Of a DNA stretch of 64,000 nucleotides, positions 25,730-33,849 are shown piece after piece. The stretch is taken from the NCBI RefSeq assembly GCF_030503675.1, contig NZ_CP129964.1:558001-622000 (forward strand), in the 5' to 3' direction. Positions within the stretch are counted from its first letter, which is position 1. The number at the start of each line of letters is the position of its first letter. A model generated the notes under the pieces. That model saw nothing but the letters and a program-made list of their open reading frames with translations, did no database searches and was not told the origin of the DNA. Origin of the DNA: Lutimonas zeaxanthinifaciens (lineage in GTDB: Bacteria; Bacteroidota; Bacteroidia; Flavobacteriales; Flavobacteriaceae). The position numbers and the translations under genes are program-made.

Positions 25730-27025
25730 ATGAGGGTCAACAAACCAATAACATGGTATATGCCGGAGTTACTAATCACACGGCTCCGGCAACGGCTCAT
25801 TGATAAACCGCCGTATTTCAAATACCGCAAGGAAGTCTTTTATTACATCGTTCACCAACTAATTATCATCGAACAGATCAGGAAGAAAGAGGAGTATCAT
25901 GTCTTGAATAAATCAAAATTAAGGGACGTAACTATTTGTGATCCATATAAATATATCAAATACTTAGAAAATGGTGAATTTATAATCAGCGACAATAAGC
26001 ATCAGAGAGGCAAAAAAAGTAAATGGTATAAGATCAACGAGAAGTTAAAGCAAGGGGTAATTAAAGTTGTGCTAGAACCAACTTCTAAACTATATAAAGC
26101 CATTATCAAATTTCAACGCAAAAGAAGGGCTCATTTTAATAGATTGGCTCCACATTTAAAGTTGATGAAGGACAAATTTATGGGAATGGAGCTTGATTAT
26201 TCCAGAGCTTACAAATGGGCGGAAAGGTGCCCGGAAACCGCTAAACGATACAGTTATATAACTACTATCAACAATATCGAGGATAAACGCTTCAGGTATT
26301 TTAAAAGAAACAAAACTAATAATCGTCTGGACACAAACCTGACGAACCTAAAAAGTGATCTCCGGCAATATATGATAGGAGACTTTGTCAGCATAGATGT
26401 AAGAAATTCCCAACCGTTCCTTTTAGCTATTCTACTACAAAGCATCCTGTATCCTAAGGGTACCTTATGTTGGTATTTACAGGAGGGCAATCTGGCCAAA
26501 ACCTTTGGTATAAGGGTAATCGAACGGATCGTATTAGTTCACCAAAAACAGGAAAAAGCAGAAATGGTGAATTTTAGAAGCTTCCAAGACTCGGTCGTCC
26601 AAGGTCAATTATATGATAATTTCATCGAGCTACATTCTGGTAATATTGAAAGGTGTCAAGCCAAGGAGATTATGTTCGAGGTACTCTTTTCTCAAAATAC
26701 GATCTATAAACATGGAGGTAAATTTATTCCGTACAAGGAGGATAAAAGAATCTTTGCCAGGTCGTATCCTTTCGTTGCTCAGGCTGTTAAGGATCTTAAG
26801 AGCAAGAACCATAAAATTCTTCCAATATATCTACAGCAACTTGAGAGCTACCTGTTTATTGATCGTATTGCCAAGGAGCTTGTTGAAAATGGTGTTATAC
26901 CTTTTACTATTCATGACTCAGTAATAGTTAATGCAAGTGATCAGGAGAAAACGCTTGGAATAATGACCAAGCTTTTTAAGGAAGAACTGGGATTAGTACC
27001 AGCACTTGACATCAAGAAAATGTAA
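25730..27025 (+). CDS. Family A-like (single-subunit) polymerase of a mobile element
   Basis: The 431-residue protein is read from the ATG at 25730 next to an AGGA site; an earlier start overlaps the previous gene. Four motifs match the palm and fingers of PolI-type polymerases in order. R199-L-D precedes motif A. D223 lies in SIDVRNSQPF (Asp plus Gln228 at the steric-gate position). The fingers helix has R308, K312, F316 and F320 at exact four-residue spacing, as R-x3-K-x3-F-x3-Y in PolI. H395-D396-S397 in IHDSVIV is motif C. There is no 3'-5' exonuclease domain. A DNA polymerase for element replication is the best guess; T7-type RNA polymerase also has HDS in motif C. Confidence 0.6.
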   Translation: MRVNKPITWYMPELLITRLRQRLIDKPPYFKYRKEVFYYIVHQLIIIEQIRKKEEYHVLNKSKLRDVTICDPYKYIKYLENGEFIISDNKHQRGKKSKWYKINEKLKQGVIKVVLEPTSKLYKAIIKFQRKRRAHFNRLAPHLKLMKDKFMGMELDYSRAYKWAERCPETAKRYSYITTINNIEDKRFRYFKRNKTNNRLDTNLTNLKSDLRQYMIGDFVSIDVRNSQPFLLAILLQSILYPKGTLCWYLQEGNLAKTFGIRVIERIVLVHQKQEKAEMVNFRSFQDSVVQGQLYDNFIELHSGNIERCQAKEIMFEVLFSQNTIYKHGGKFIPYKEDKRIFARSYPFVAQAVKDLKSKNHKILPIYLQQLESYLFIDRIAKELVENGVIPFTIHDSVIVNASDQEKTLGIMTKLFKEELGLVPALDIKKM

Positions 27026-27551
27026 TGTTATCATTTGTAAACATTCTCCGGAACCTATGAGTGGATCAGCGAATAATTTTATATAATTTTTCTGTTCCAA
27101 GATGATGAATAAGGGCCTATTGAATTTATTACATGTATTACATCCAGTAGGCCTAAATTTAGCAGAATTTTAAACTTGGAATAAAAAGGTAAAAAGTTTT
27201 GTATCCTGGTCCGGAAAACGACCCCTATGGTCTTCTAGAATCAGTTTTCTTTTTTTGAAAATGTTGCCGGAGTTAGTGGTATAGTTCCCAGTGTCCTACC
27301 ATATATAATTTTTTTTTCCTCAGGAGCTATAGTGTGTTTTTACGATAACGGACCGATGAAAGAAGAAGGCAGTCTAAAATATGGTGGTAGTTCATTTCAT
27401 CGTTACACCGAAAGTGGAGAGATCAGAGAAAGATATAATAATGGGGTATACGAAAAGTTTAATCTCAATGGAAAAACTTGATCTATAGTTCAAACAATAA
27501 CCCTTACTCGATTATCATTACTGAACTATAATTAGAACTTACTGAATATAA
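27026..27551. other. Intergenic region with hairpin and gene relic
   Basis: After the polymerase-like gene comes an inverted repeat GGCCTA...TAGGCC (27114-27153) around a near-palindrome ATTACATGTATTACAT. Next is a relic of a MORN/YwqK-type repeat gene (27239-27481). The rest is without recognisable features. Confidence 0.45.
27239..27481 (+). pseudogene. Remnant of a MORN-like (YwqK-type) repeat protein
   Basis: The frame is open for 80 codons without any start codon and ends in TGA. From FYDNGPMKEEGSLKYGG to IRERYNNGVYEKFNLNG it shows the Y-x-NG-x-hydrophobic pattern of YwqK-type repeats. The 5' part is hydrophobic and repeat-free. It is probably the 3' end of a gene cut off by rearrangement. 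Confidence 0.45.
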
Positions 27552-28994
27552 CTATCGGATTTTTTTAGCTTCGTAGTTTTGAACTTTTATTCCACTAATT
27601 GAGTCTGAATCTTTAAGAAATGTAAAATATTCGCCGTTTTGCTTATCGAAAAAGGTGTCATTAGATTCAGGCAGCAATATAAAGGGTTCCTCTGTAAAAT
27701 CTGCTACAGCTTCTAATCCATTATCTTTAACGATTATCTCAATATTCCCAAATTCAGGGAAATTATATTCACCAATGAATTTCTCTAAGTCTTGAAGAGG
27801 CAATTTTTTCACTGTACGCTTCTTTGGCTCGATTCCTGGTAATTGATACTCTTTCGACATGCTTAGTAGAACTTCCTGAATAATACTGCCATTATCAGAG
27901 TTGACCATTATTACAACTGCTACTGGCTTATCTTTCCATGCTATGAGGTTCGCTCTGAACCCTTCGTCCGCTCCTCCATGCCCAAAGGTATGCTCGCTTA
28001 CTCCAGGACCAAGCCCATGATCATTCATTCCGGGGGTAAGCATTTCATCAACCGTTTCTTTGCTCAATATACCATCTTCTTTAAGCTGATGTATTTTTTG
28101 AATTTCTTTCGCCCATAAAATAAGTTCCGATGGTGTCGTCCACAGGCCGGCGGCGGCCATCTCAGGGTATATAGGCCATTTTCCTTCTACTTCGTTGCCA
28201 TCAGTCCTGTAACCAGTAGCTGCTAACGAATGATATTGATCGGGCAATGGGTTTTCAAATGTACTTGAATTCATTCCCAAAGGATTCAAAACAGCGTCTT
28301 GCATAATCTCTGGAAATTTCCTTCCTTCAATATCAGTAATCATGAGCTGCATAATCGTATAACCTCCACCGGAGTACATCCAACTTTCACCAGGCTCCTT
28401 GTAGACTCTTACTGAATCGGTGTTTCCTTTTCCGTCCAGAACGTCAACAACACTTGGTATTGTATCACCCTTATCATATCCTGGAAATCCCCAAACTGTC
28501 AAACCTGCAGTATGGTTCAATATTCTTCGAGTTGTTACTTTTTCATTTTGGGTAAACTCATTGTCTGGAACCTTCCAGCTAACTAAATAATTATTAACAT
28601 TAGTATCAAGTTCGAACCTATCTTCTTCGACCAATTGCAAAGTTCTGGTAGCAGCCACCGGTTTACTTATAGACCCTGCTAAAAACAATGTTTCTGTAGT
28701 TACTTCCCGACTTTCAGTGCTATCTGCCATTCCATAGCCCCGGGCCCACTCTACTTCACCATTGTTCAAAACTGCGATACTCAACCCAGGAATTCCCAAT
28801 TCTTTCAACCTTTCTTCTAAGTTGTAAACAGGAATAGTATCACCCTGTATCTGAAGATCTGGCTGAAGACCATTTTCGATTCTTTGAATTCTTTCATTGA
28901 GCAATTCTTCCTCCACCTTTGACTTAGGAGAACAATTAATTAAAAGAAATAATACTAGGTATAATACGACGATTTGATTCGTTAGTTTTTTCAA
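27552..28994 (-). CDS. Serine hydrolase of the beta-lactamase class C family, lipoprotein
   Basis: The 480-residue protein has lipobox Cys21 (LLINC). The penicillin-binding-protein-like fold shows the nucleophile motif S108-I-S-K111, Y207-S-G as the second motif and HGG (in FGHGGADEG) as the third. From about residue 400 a beta-rich domain starts (FIGEYNF) of the DUF3471 kind. These proteins are esterases or peptidases more often than true beta-lactamases. It is anchored in the envelope and stands alone. The C-terminal domain type recurs in D8 and in the dioxygenase. Confidence 0.85.
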   Translation of the reverse strand: MKKLTNQIVVLYLVLFLLINCSPKSKVEEELLNERIQRIENGLQPDLQIQGDTIPVYNLEERLKELGIPGLSIAVLNNGEVEWARGYGMADSTESREVTTETLFLAGSISKPVAATRTLQLVEEDRFELDTNVNNYLVSWKVPDNEFTQNEKVTTRRILNHTAGLTVWGFPGYDKGDTIPSVVDVLDGKGNTDSVRVYKEPGESWMYSGGGYTIMQLMITDIEGRKFPEIMQDAVLNPLGMNSSTFENPLPDQYHSLAATGYRTDGNEVEGKWPIYPEMAAAGLWTTPSELILWAKEIQKIHQLKEDGILSKETVDEMLTPGMNDHGLGPGVSEHTFGHGGADEGFRANLIAWKDKPVAVVIMVNSDNGSIIQEVLLSMSKEYQLPGIEPKKRTVKKLPLQDLEKFIGEYNFPEFGNIEIIVKDNGLEAVADFTEEPFILLPESNDTFFDKQNGEYFTFLKDSDSISGIKVQNYEAKKIR

Positions 28995-29374
28995 TAGACT
29001 AAAATTGTTTTTAAATTAAGCAGTGATTAACTGAATCAATTTGAATGATTTTGGTTTGTCCTACAAGGTAATAATTTTAGAGATAAGAGCTAACGCTTGT
29101 GACTATTGGAAAAAAGAAAATACCTTGCTTCATTCGACAATTAACCGACATATTATGTCATACACTACCAAGAGTAAGGCTTTTCCTTACCAAAAAATCA
29201 ATATTAGTTTCTAACTTTGGATTATGGTAGAAATGCAAGGTTTAACGCTTCAAGAATTACAGGACTTATTCGATGTTTCAAATAATGAAGTGTGGGAATG
29301 AATGTTATAAAATTGTCAAGAATGGCGGAATAAAAAAACCCTCGTTTCCAGCATCGGAAAGTAAATAATTAATA
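28995..29374. other. Intergenic region with palindrome and small open frame
   Basis: It holds GACATAtTATGTC (29147-29159), a perfect TAACTTTG promoter box (29212-29219) and a 25-codon frame (29224-29301). The palindrome with its flanks (CCGACAyATyATGTCATA) matches 4550-4567, where a similar short frame follows. The remaining sequence shows nothing recognisable. Confidence 0.45.
29224..29301 (+). other. 25-codon open frame behind a promoter box
   Basis: ATG at 29224 reads MVEMQGLTLQELQDLFDVS then NNEVWE and stop. LQDLFDVS resembles LQDLYDAS of the frame at 4602. TAACTTTG five bases upstream fits the -7 box, though it would leave almost no leader. It may be a short peptide gene or a truncated gene start. 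Confidence 0.3.
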
Positions 29375-29884
29375 TCAATCTCTCAATGTGAACTCAAAAT
29401 ATCCCTCTGTAATTTCATGCCTTTGGCCTCCTCCAGAGGATTCGGTTATTCCAGAAAAAGTTCCTTCAAATCTTTCTCCTAGTTCGATGAGTTCGACAGT
29501 GCCGCTTTTAAAGTATTCGATGGGAGGAGACGTTTGATTCGATTCATCACTGTCCCAGCCACAACCTGTTTGATTATAATAATCAAATCGGATTAGGGAT
29601 TTATCAGGCATGATCTCTTGCTCTCCAAAATCATTAACCAAATTTAAATAGAAGTCTATTTTGTTTCTACAGTCGACTGCACCAAATCCTAGTATCCCTT
29701 CTTCCGGGAAATTACCTTGATAGGTAATTGTTCCACCCCATACTTTCAATGTATAAGACCTACCATTTATCTTCATATTTACAGATCCAATGTACTCAGG
29801 CCCCCAATTATCGTCACTATCATCGTCACCACCGCATTGAACAAATAAAAGCGCAATTGCGATCAAAAAAGTATACCATTTCAT
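29375..29884 (-). CDS. Small lipoprotein, unknown
   Basis: The 169-residue protein has lipobox FVQC17 followed by an Asp-rich linker (GGDDDSDDN), typical of outer-membrane lipoproteins in this phylum. The mature domain is beta-rich, with GSVNMKINGRSYTLK near the start and RHEITEGYFEFTL at the end, resembling the small beta-sandwich lipoproteins of unknown function common in flavobacteria. Paired TGAT-N4-ATCA boxes lie 50-90 bp upstream. Confidence 0.7.
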   Translation of the reverse strand: MKWYTFLIAIALLFVQCGGDDDSDDNWGPEYIGSVNMKINGRSYTLKVWGGTITYQGNFPEEGILGFGAVDCRNKIDFYLNLVNDFGEQEIMPDKSLIRFDYYNQTGCGWDSDESNQTSPPIEYFKSGTVELIELGERFEGTFSGITESSGGGQRHEITEGYFEFTLRD

Positions 29885-29935
29885 ATCAATCGATTTAGTC
29901 TTGAATGAAATTAGACAATAAATGATTCTTAATAA

Positions 29936-29971
29936 ATGATCCCAATCAAATTAAAGAGTGATTCTAATCAA
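29936..29971 (-). promoter_or_regulatory. Paired TGAT-N4-ATCA boxes upstream of the 169-aa lipoprotein gene
   Basis: ATGATCCCAATCAA (29936-29949) and GTGATTCTAATCAA (29958-29971) have centres 22 bp apart. The N4 parts differ from those at other genes, which argues that the outer bases are what is conserved. Confidence 0.55.
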
Positions 29972-30063
29972 CAAAAACCTCTACCCTGAAGTAAGTGGAA
30001 TATGGAGTTAGATAAAATGATTGAGGAGTTGGGGGAAATTAGTATTTGATATGAGGAGGATGA

Positions 30064-31149
30064 TTAATGGATTTTCTTATTCTTGAATCGTACATTGGCG
30101 ATTTTATACACAAAATCTGAAACTTCACCCATTTCGTTAAAATGAAACCTATAATATCCTGTACTTGGATATTTGGTGGAAATAAAACACGATTTCGAAA
30201 TTGGATAAATCTCTGCTTTAGAATAAAAGCCATCATTTTTATATCTCGTCATATTCAACATATTATTAACTGTATCGATCACTCCATATTCCGCCGTAGA
30301 TTCTTCGAACCAATTATCCCCATATGAATCCCACTGAACCAATTTGTATCGCCCCATGACATATTTATAATCCATTGGGTTATAGCGAAAATGAAGAGAG
30401 TCGTTGTGTTGAAGATCATTTTTCTCCAGATATTGATAAACAGAAAGATAACTCTTCAAATATTTCTGAAACCATAATTGAAGACGGGATAAGTGAGATC
30501 TTGTTGTTAACAATGAATATTCTGCCGCAATCTTTTTGAACTCTGGATCGTTCAGGTAAAATTCAATTTCATTTTCTCCGTAAGGCTGATTCAATATGAG
30601 ATCTACATACCAATCATGTCTTTTAAAAGATTCCATAGTTTTATAATATAAATCCTCGCTTTTTACAGCGGCCGTTCTTGATTCTTGAATGGAATCCTTA
30701 TTGTAGAGGTTTGACAACATCTTGCTAATTGAAAGCTGTTCTTCATTCAAGCCATTTTCAATATCCATTAACTTCTTAAATGCCTTGTCCTCAATAGTAA
30801 AGCCCCAAGTATCAAAAAAGGATCTATATAATTTTAAAGTATCCTTGTCTAATTGCTCTCTTTTCAGTCCTCCATACAATATCTCGGAGCACAGTGAATC
30901 TTGTACAGTTAATGCTTTTACTCCCTCAAATGCATTGTATGTATTCCAAATTAGTTCTGCTTCGACCTCAACAAGAATTTCATTGAACTTTTCCTGTTCT
31001 TTTCTCTCTTCGTTTTGGTTATTGATATACAAGGCAATCAATATCCCCAACACAACCAAAACAATCTCGCCCACGGCATATTTCAAATACTTAAAAAATT
31101 GGCTATTGGCTAAAAGGTCTCGACGGATTTTACGGAAGAAGTGAAGCAT
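30064..31149 (-). CDS. DUF6090-family membrane protein D15 (MLHFF type, long form)
   Basis: The 361-residue protein has the MLHFFRKIRRDLL start, a span at about 26-42 and YINNQNEERK. The middle helical part and the C-terminal beta-rich domain (from YVMGRYKLVQW) are homologous to D17 over the whole length, including the ending K-K-(I/V)-H, so D15 and D17 are a duplicated pair with D16 between them. It lies inside the presumed integrative element. Confidence 0.8.
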   Translation of the reverse strand: MLHFFRKIRRDLLANSQFFKYLKYAVGEIVLVVLGILIALYINNQNEERKEQEKFNEILVEVEAELIWNTYNAFEGVKALTVQDSLCSEILYGGLKREQLDKDTLKLYRSFFDTWGFTIEDKAFKKLMDIENGLNEEQLSISKMLSNLYNKDSIQESRTAAVKSEDLYYKTMESFKRHDWYVDLILNQPYGENEIEFYLNDPEFKKIAAEYSLLTTRSHLSRLQLWFQKYLKSYLSVYQYLEKNDLQHNDSLHFRYNPMDYKYVMGRYKLVQWDSYGDNWFEESTAEYGVIDTVNNMLNMTRYKNDGFYSKAEIYPISKSCFISTKYPSTGYYRFHFNEMGEVSDFVYKIANVRFKNKKIH

Positions 31150-31328
31150 AAGATCTGGATTGACCTTTAAAGGTAACTAGCTGATCTAAAAATTACTATG
31201 ATAATTGTCATTAGGAAACTAAACGGTTATCATCTCCGGTGGTCGGGGAATTCCATTATGATGTTTACGATGCCATGAGCAAATTACTAGGGGATGCTTG
31301 GAGTAAGATGCCAGAGGTGAATAATTGA
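31150..31328. repeat. 178-bp spacer repeat, copy 1
   Basis: It is nearly identical to 32438-32614. It starts directly at the D15 ATG with the leader palindrome ACCTTTAAAGGT (31163-31174), then ATGATAATTGTCAT (31198-31211), then GTTTACGATGCCATGAG and AAGATGCCaGAGGTGAATAATT. The second half also occurs at 10705-10804 and the last part at 7945-7990. Confidence 0.75.
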
Positions 31329-31375
31329 AGTTTAGCGGTGGATAATATCCATCTTTGGTTTGAGGAGAATGAGGA

Positions 31376-32437
31376 TCAATCAACTCTCCGAAACATCGGT
31401 CTTTTTCCATCTATCTCATCAAGGCTTTTTGTTGTTAATGTTATTCCTACAACCTTTTTGTCTGCGTCAAAATGAATTTGATGCATTCCTACAAGACTGA
31501 AATCTTGATTCCTGATTATATGATATGAATCAGAATAGGGGTGAACAATAAGTTCAATCTCCAAATGATCATTTTTGAAATATCGAAGTTTCATTTGATC
31601 TTCCCCTGAGATTTCAACTTTTTCCACATCTGAGTTCGGACGAATTAACTCATATGTGCCTCTGTATTGCTGATAGTCCTCCAAGTTTCTAGTTATTGAA
31701 GAATCTTTAGCCAAACTTAATGCGTCGCAGATATCTTCATAAGCCTTTAGTGACTTTAATCTGAAAATATTCACCCAATATAAATGATTTCTCGTACCAA
31801 CAAAATAAATGTCAGCGACCTCATTACGATAATACTCATCGTTTAAACAGTACTCTATCAATTCGTCACTAGTTTTACTATTCCTAAAATCGGAGAAAGA
31901 AGGGATTTCACGTTTTAATTTGTCTCTAAGTTCAAGTGCTTGATCCGTCATATCTTCATCGTAGTTGTCCACAAAGTTTTTCTCATTTCCATAAATATCT
32001 TTGAGCCTCGAGACGATAGTGTCCAACTGTGGTGAAAAGCTGCTGTATCCTCGAATTAGTTTTTGAAAGTTGTCATCAATAGGGTTAACTTGCCTATGGT
32101 CCAATGGGAAGTTGACGTGAAGGAAAAAATCAGACTTGTAATCTTCATAGGTTAACTTTTTGTTTAGCATCTTAAAAAAAAGTGAATCATTCTCCAATCG
32201 GTAGTCGATAACTACCTCTGACTTGATAATGTTTTTGGCCAATTCCAGGGCAACTTCTTCCAATAGAATTTTTGTTTGATCTCTTGCCTTACGTTCCTCA
32301 TTCCAATTATTAATCTGCAGGGCAATCAATATCCCCAGAACTACCAATACAATCTCACCTATAGCATATTTCAAATACTTAAAAAATTGGCTATTGGCTA
32401 AAAGGTCTCTACGGATTTTACGGAAGAAGTGAAGCAT
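31376..32437 (-). CDS. DUF6090-family membrane protein D16 (MLHFF type, long form)
   Basis: The 353-residue protein has an N-terminus like D15 and D17 but with LQINNWNEERK after the span, as in MLPFF proteins. The middle part is distinct. The C-terminal domain starts YRGTYELIRP and ends MFRRVD; it is related to, but clearly apart from, the D15/D17 type. It is bounded on both sides by the 178-bp spacer, so gene and spacer look like one repeat unit. Confidence 0.8.
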   Translation of the reverse strand: MLHFFRKIRRDLLANSQFFKYLKYAIGEIVLVVLGILIALQINNWNEERKARDQTKILLEEVALELAKNIIKSEVVIDYRLENDSLFFKMLNKKLTYEDYKSDFFLHVNFPLDHRQVNPIDDNFQKLIRGYSSFSPQLDTIVSRLKDIYGNEKNFVDNYDEDMTDQALELRDKLKREIPSFSDFRNSKTSDELIEYCLNDEYYRNEVADIYFVGTRNHLYWVNIFRLKSLKAYEDICDALSLAKDSSITRNLEDYQQYRGTYELIRPNSDVEKVEISGEDQMKLRYFKNDHLEIELIVHPYSDSYHIIRNQDFSLVGMHQIHFDADKKVVGITLTTKSLDEIDGKRPMFRRVD

Positions 32438-32614
32438 AAGGTCTGGATTGACCTTTAAAGGTAACTACCTGATCCAAAAATTACTATGATAATTGTCATT
32501 AGGAAACTAAACGGTTATCATCTCCGGTAGTTAGGAAATTCGGTTATGATGTTTACGATGCCATGAGCAAACTACTAGGGAATGCCTTGAGTAAGATGCC
32601 TGAGGTGAATAATT
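32438..32614. repeat. 178-bp spacer repeat, copy 2
   Basis: It matches 31150-31328 almost base for base from the ATG of D16 to the stop of D17, with ACCTTTAAAGGT at 32451-32462. The right end, AAGATGCCtGAGGTGAATAATTAG, overlaps the D17 stop codon, exactly as at D7 and D4. Confidence 0.75.
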
Positions 32615-33698
32615 AGTGGACTTTTTTTGATTTAACCCTCAATATTCCAAAATTATGTTCCAGAAAAGTGACCTCTTTTAAATCATTATAGAGTATTCTT
32701 CTATATCCAGATTCGTGAATGCCTTTGGTCACAAAAGTGGTGCTGTTAAGTGGGAATATTTTAGATTTTCCGGTTAAACTATCCTTTACAAAGTATTTTA
32801 TGACGTATTCATTATTCTCTAACTCTATCTCACTACTAAAATACTCTGCATCAGGAATATTTTCTTTAAGTAGATAAGACATTTCAACTGGTTTATATTT
32901 TCCAATCCAATGTTGATATTCACTTAAATTGAAGGTGAAATGAAGTGAGTCATTATGCTTAATATTATGATTCTCAAGATAGTCATAAACAATATTGTAT
33001 GTTTTATAATACTTTTGAAACCAATTTAAAATCCATCGAAAATAGTCGTGCATAGTTCTTCTCAAGAACTCAGCTGCATTTTTCTTATATTCTTTGTCAT
33101 GAAGATAATAATCGATTTCCTCCTTGCTGTAGGGCTCCCCTAAAGAATAATCTATAAACCAGTCATATCGCTTTAAAGAATTGAAGATGCTAATTTCCCG
33201 ATCCCGGCTATCCTGGCTAAGAAGATGAGTATAATGTATTGAATCAGTATTGTATAATTTTGTCATGATACGACCAATTGCCTTCTGTTCTTTAGTAAGT
33301 CCATTATTGTTTTCTATTAATCTTCTAAAAACTTTGTCCTCAACCTCAAATCCAAAGCCACCATACAAGTCTCGGAATCGGAATGAAGAATCTTCCTCAA
33401 GCTGCGCCCTGGTTAATTTGTCGTTAACAACGATATTGTTTAATGAATCTCGCCAAATCAAGGACTTCATACCTAAAAGGGCATTTTGAGTATTCCAAAT
33501 AAGCTCTTCTTCGAGTTCAGCAAGAATTTCATTGAACTTTTCCTGTTCTTTCCTTTGTTCATTTTGGTTATTGATATACAAGGCTATCAATATCCCCAAC
33601 ACAACCAAAATTATTTCCCCTAGAGCATATTTCAAATACTTAAAAAATTGGCTATTGGCTAAAAGGTCTCGACGGATTCTACGGAAGAAGTGAAGCAT
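32613..33698 (-). CDS. DUF6090-family membrane protein D17 (MLHFF type, long form)
   Basis: The 361-residue protein has the same length as D15 and can be aligned throughout (for example KRYDWFIDYSLGEPYSKEE against KRHDWYVDLILNQPYGENE). The beta-rich C-terminal domain starts HWIGKYKPVE. Sequence differences are spread over the ectodomain while residues 1-50 stay nearly constant. It is the outermost gene of the three-gene block and has its own leader upstream. Confidence 0.8.
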   Translation of the reverse strand: MLHFFRRIRRDLLANSQFFKYLKYALGEIILVVLGILIALYINNQNEQRKEQEKFNEILAELEEELIWNTQNALLGMKSLIWRDSLNNIVVNDKLTRAQLEEDSSFRFRDLYGGFGFEVEDKVFRRLIENNNGLTKEQKAIGRIMTKLYNTDSIHYTHLLSQDSRDREISIFNSLKRYDWFIDYSLGEPYSKEEIDYYLHDKEYKKNAAEFLRRTMHDYFRWILNWFQKYYKTYNIVYDYLENHNIKHNDSLHFTFNLSEYQHWIGKYKPVEMSYLLKENIPDAEYFSSEIELENNEYVIKYFVKDSLTGKSKIFPLNSTTFVTKGIHESGYRRILYNDLKEVTFLEHNFGILRVKSKKVH

Positions 33699-33815
33699 AA
33701 GGTTTAGATTGACCTTTAAAGGTAACTACCTGATCTAAAAATTACTATGATAATTGTCAGGAGTGAATTATAAGGTTATCATCTCTGGTGGTTGGGAAAT
33801 TCCGTTATTATAATT
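33699..33815. repeat. Spacer repeat, partial copy 3
   Basis: It begins with the leader containing ACCTTTAAAGGT (33712-33723) and TGATAATTGTCA (33749-33760), then diverges after TTCCGTTATtATAATTTTTGG, a branch also seen at 34755 and 36340 upstream of the LRR genes. Confidence 0.6.
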
Positions 33816-33849
33816 TTTGGAATATGGTGTTAGATTAAATCTGTCCATG

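Noticed and set aside
27552-28994. True class C beta-lactamase (AmpC)
   Set aside because: It is a lipoprotein with a C-terminal extra domain and Y-S-G instead of Y-x-N; this fits the broad serine hydrolase group and gives no evidence for resistance.
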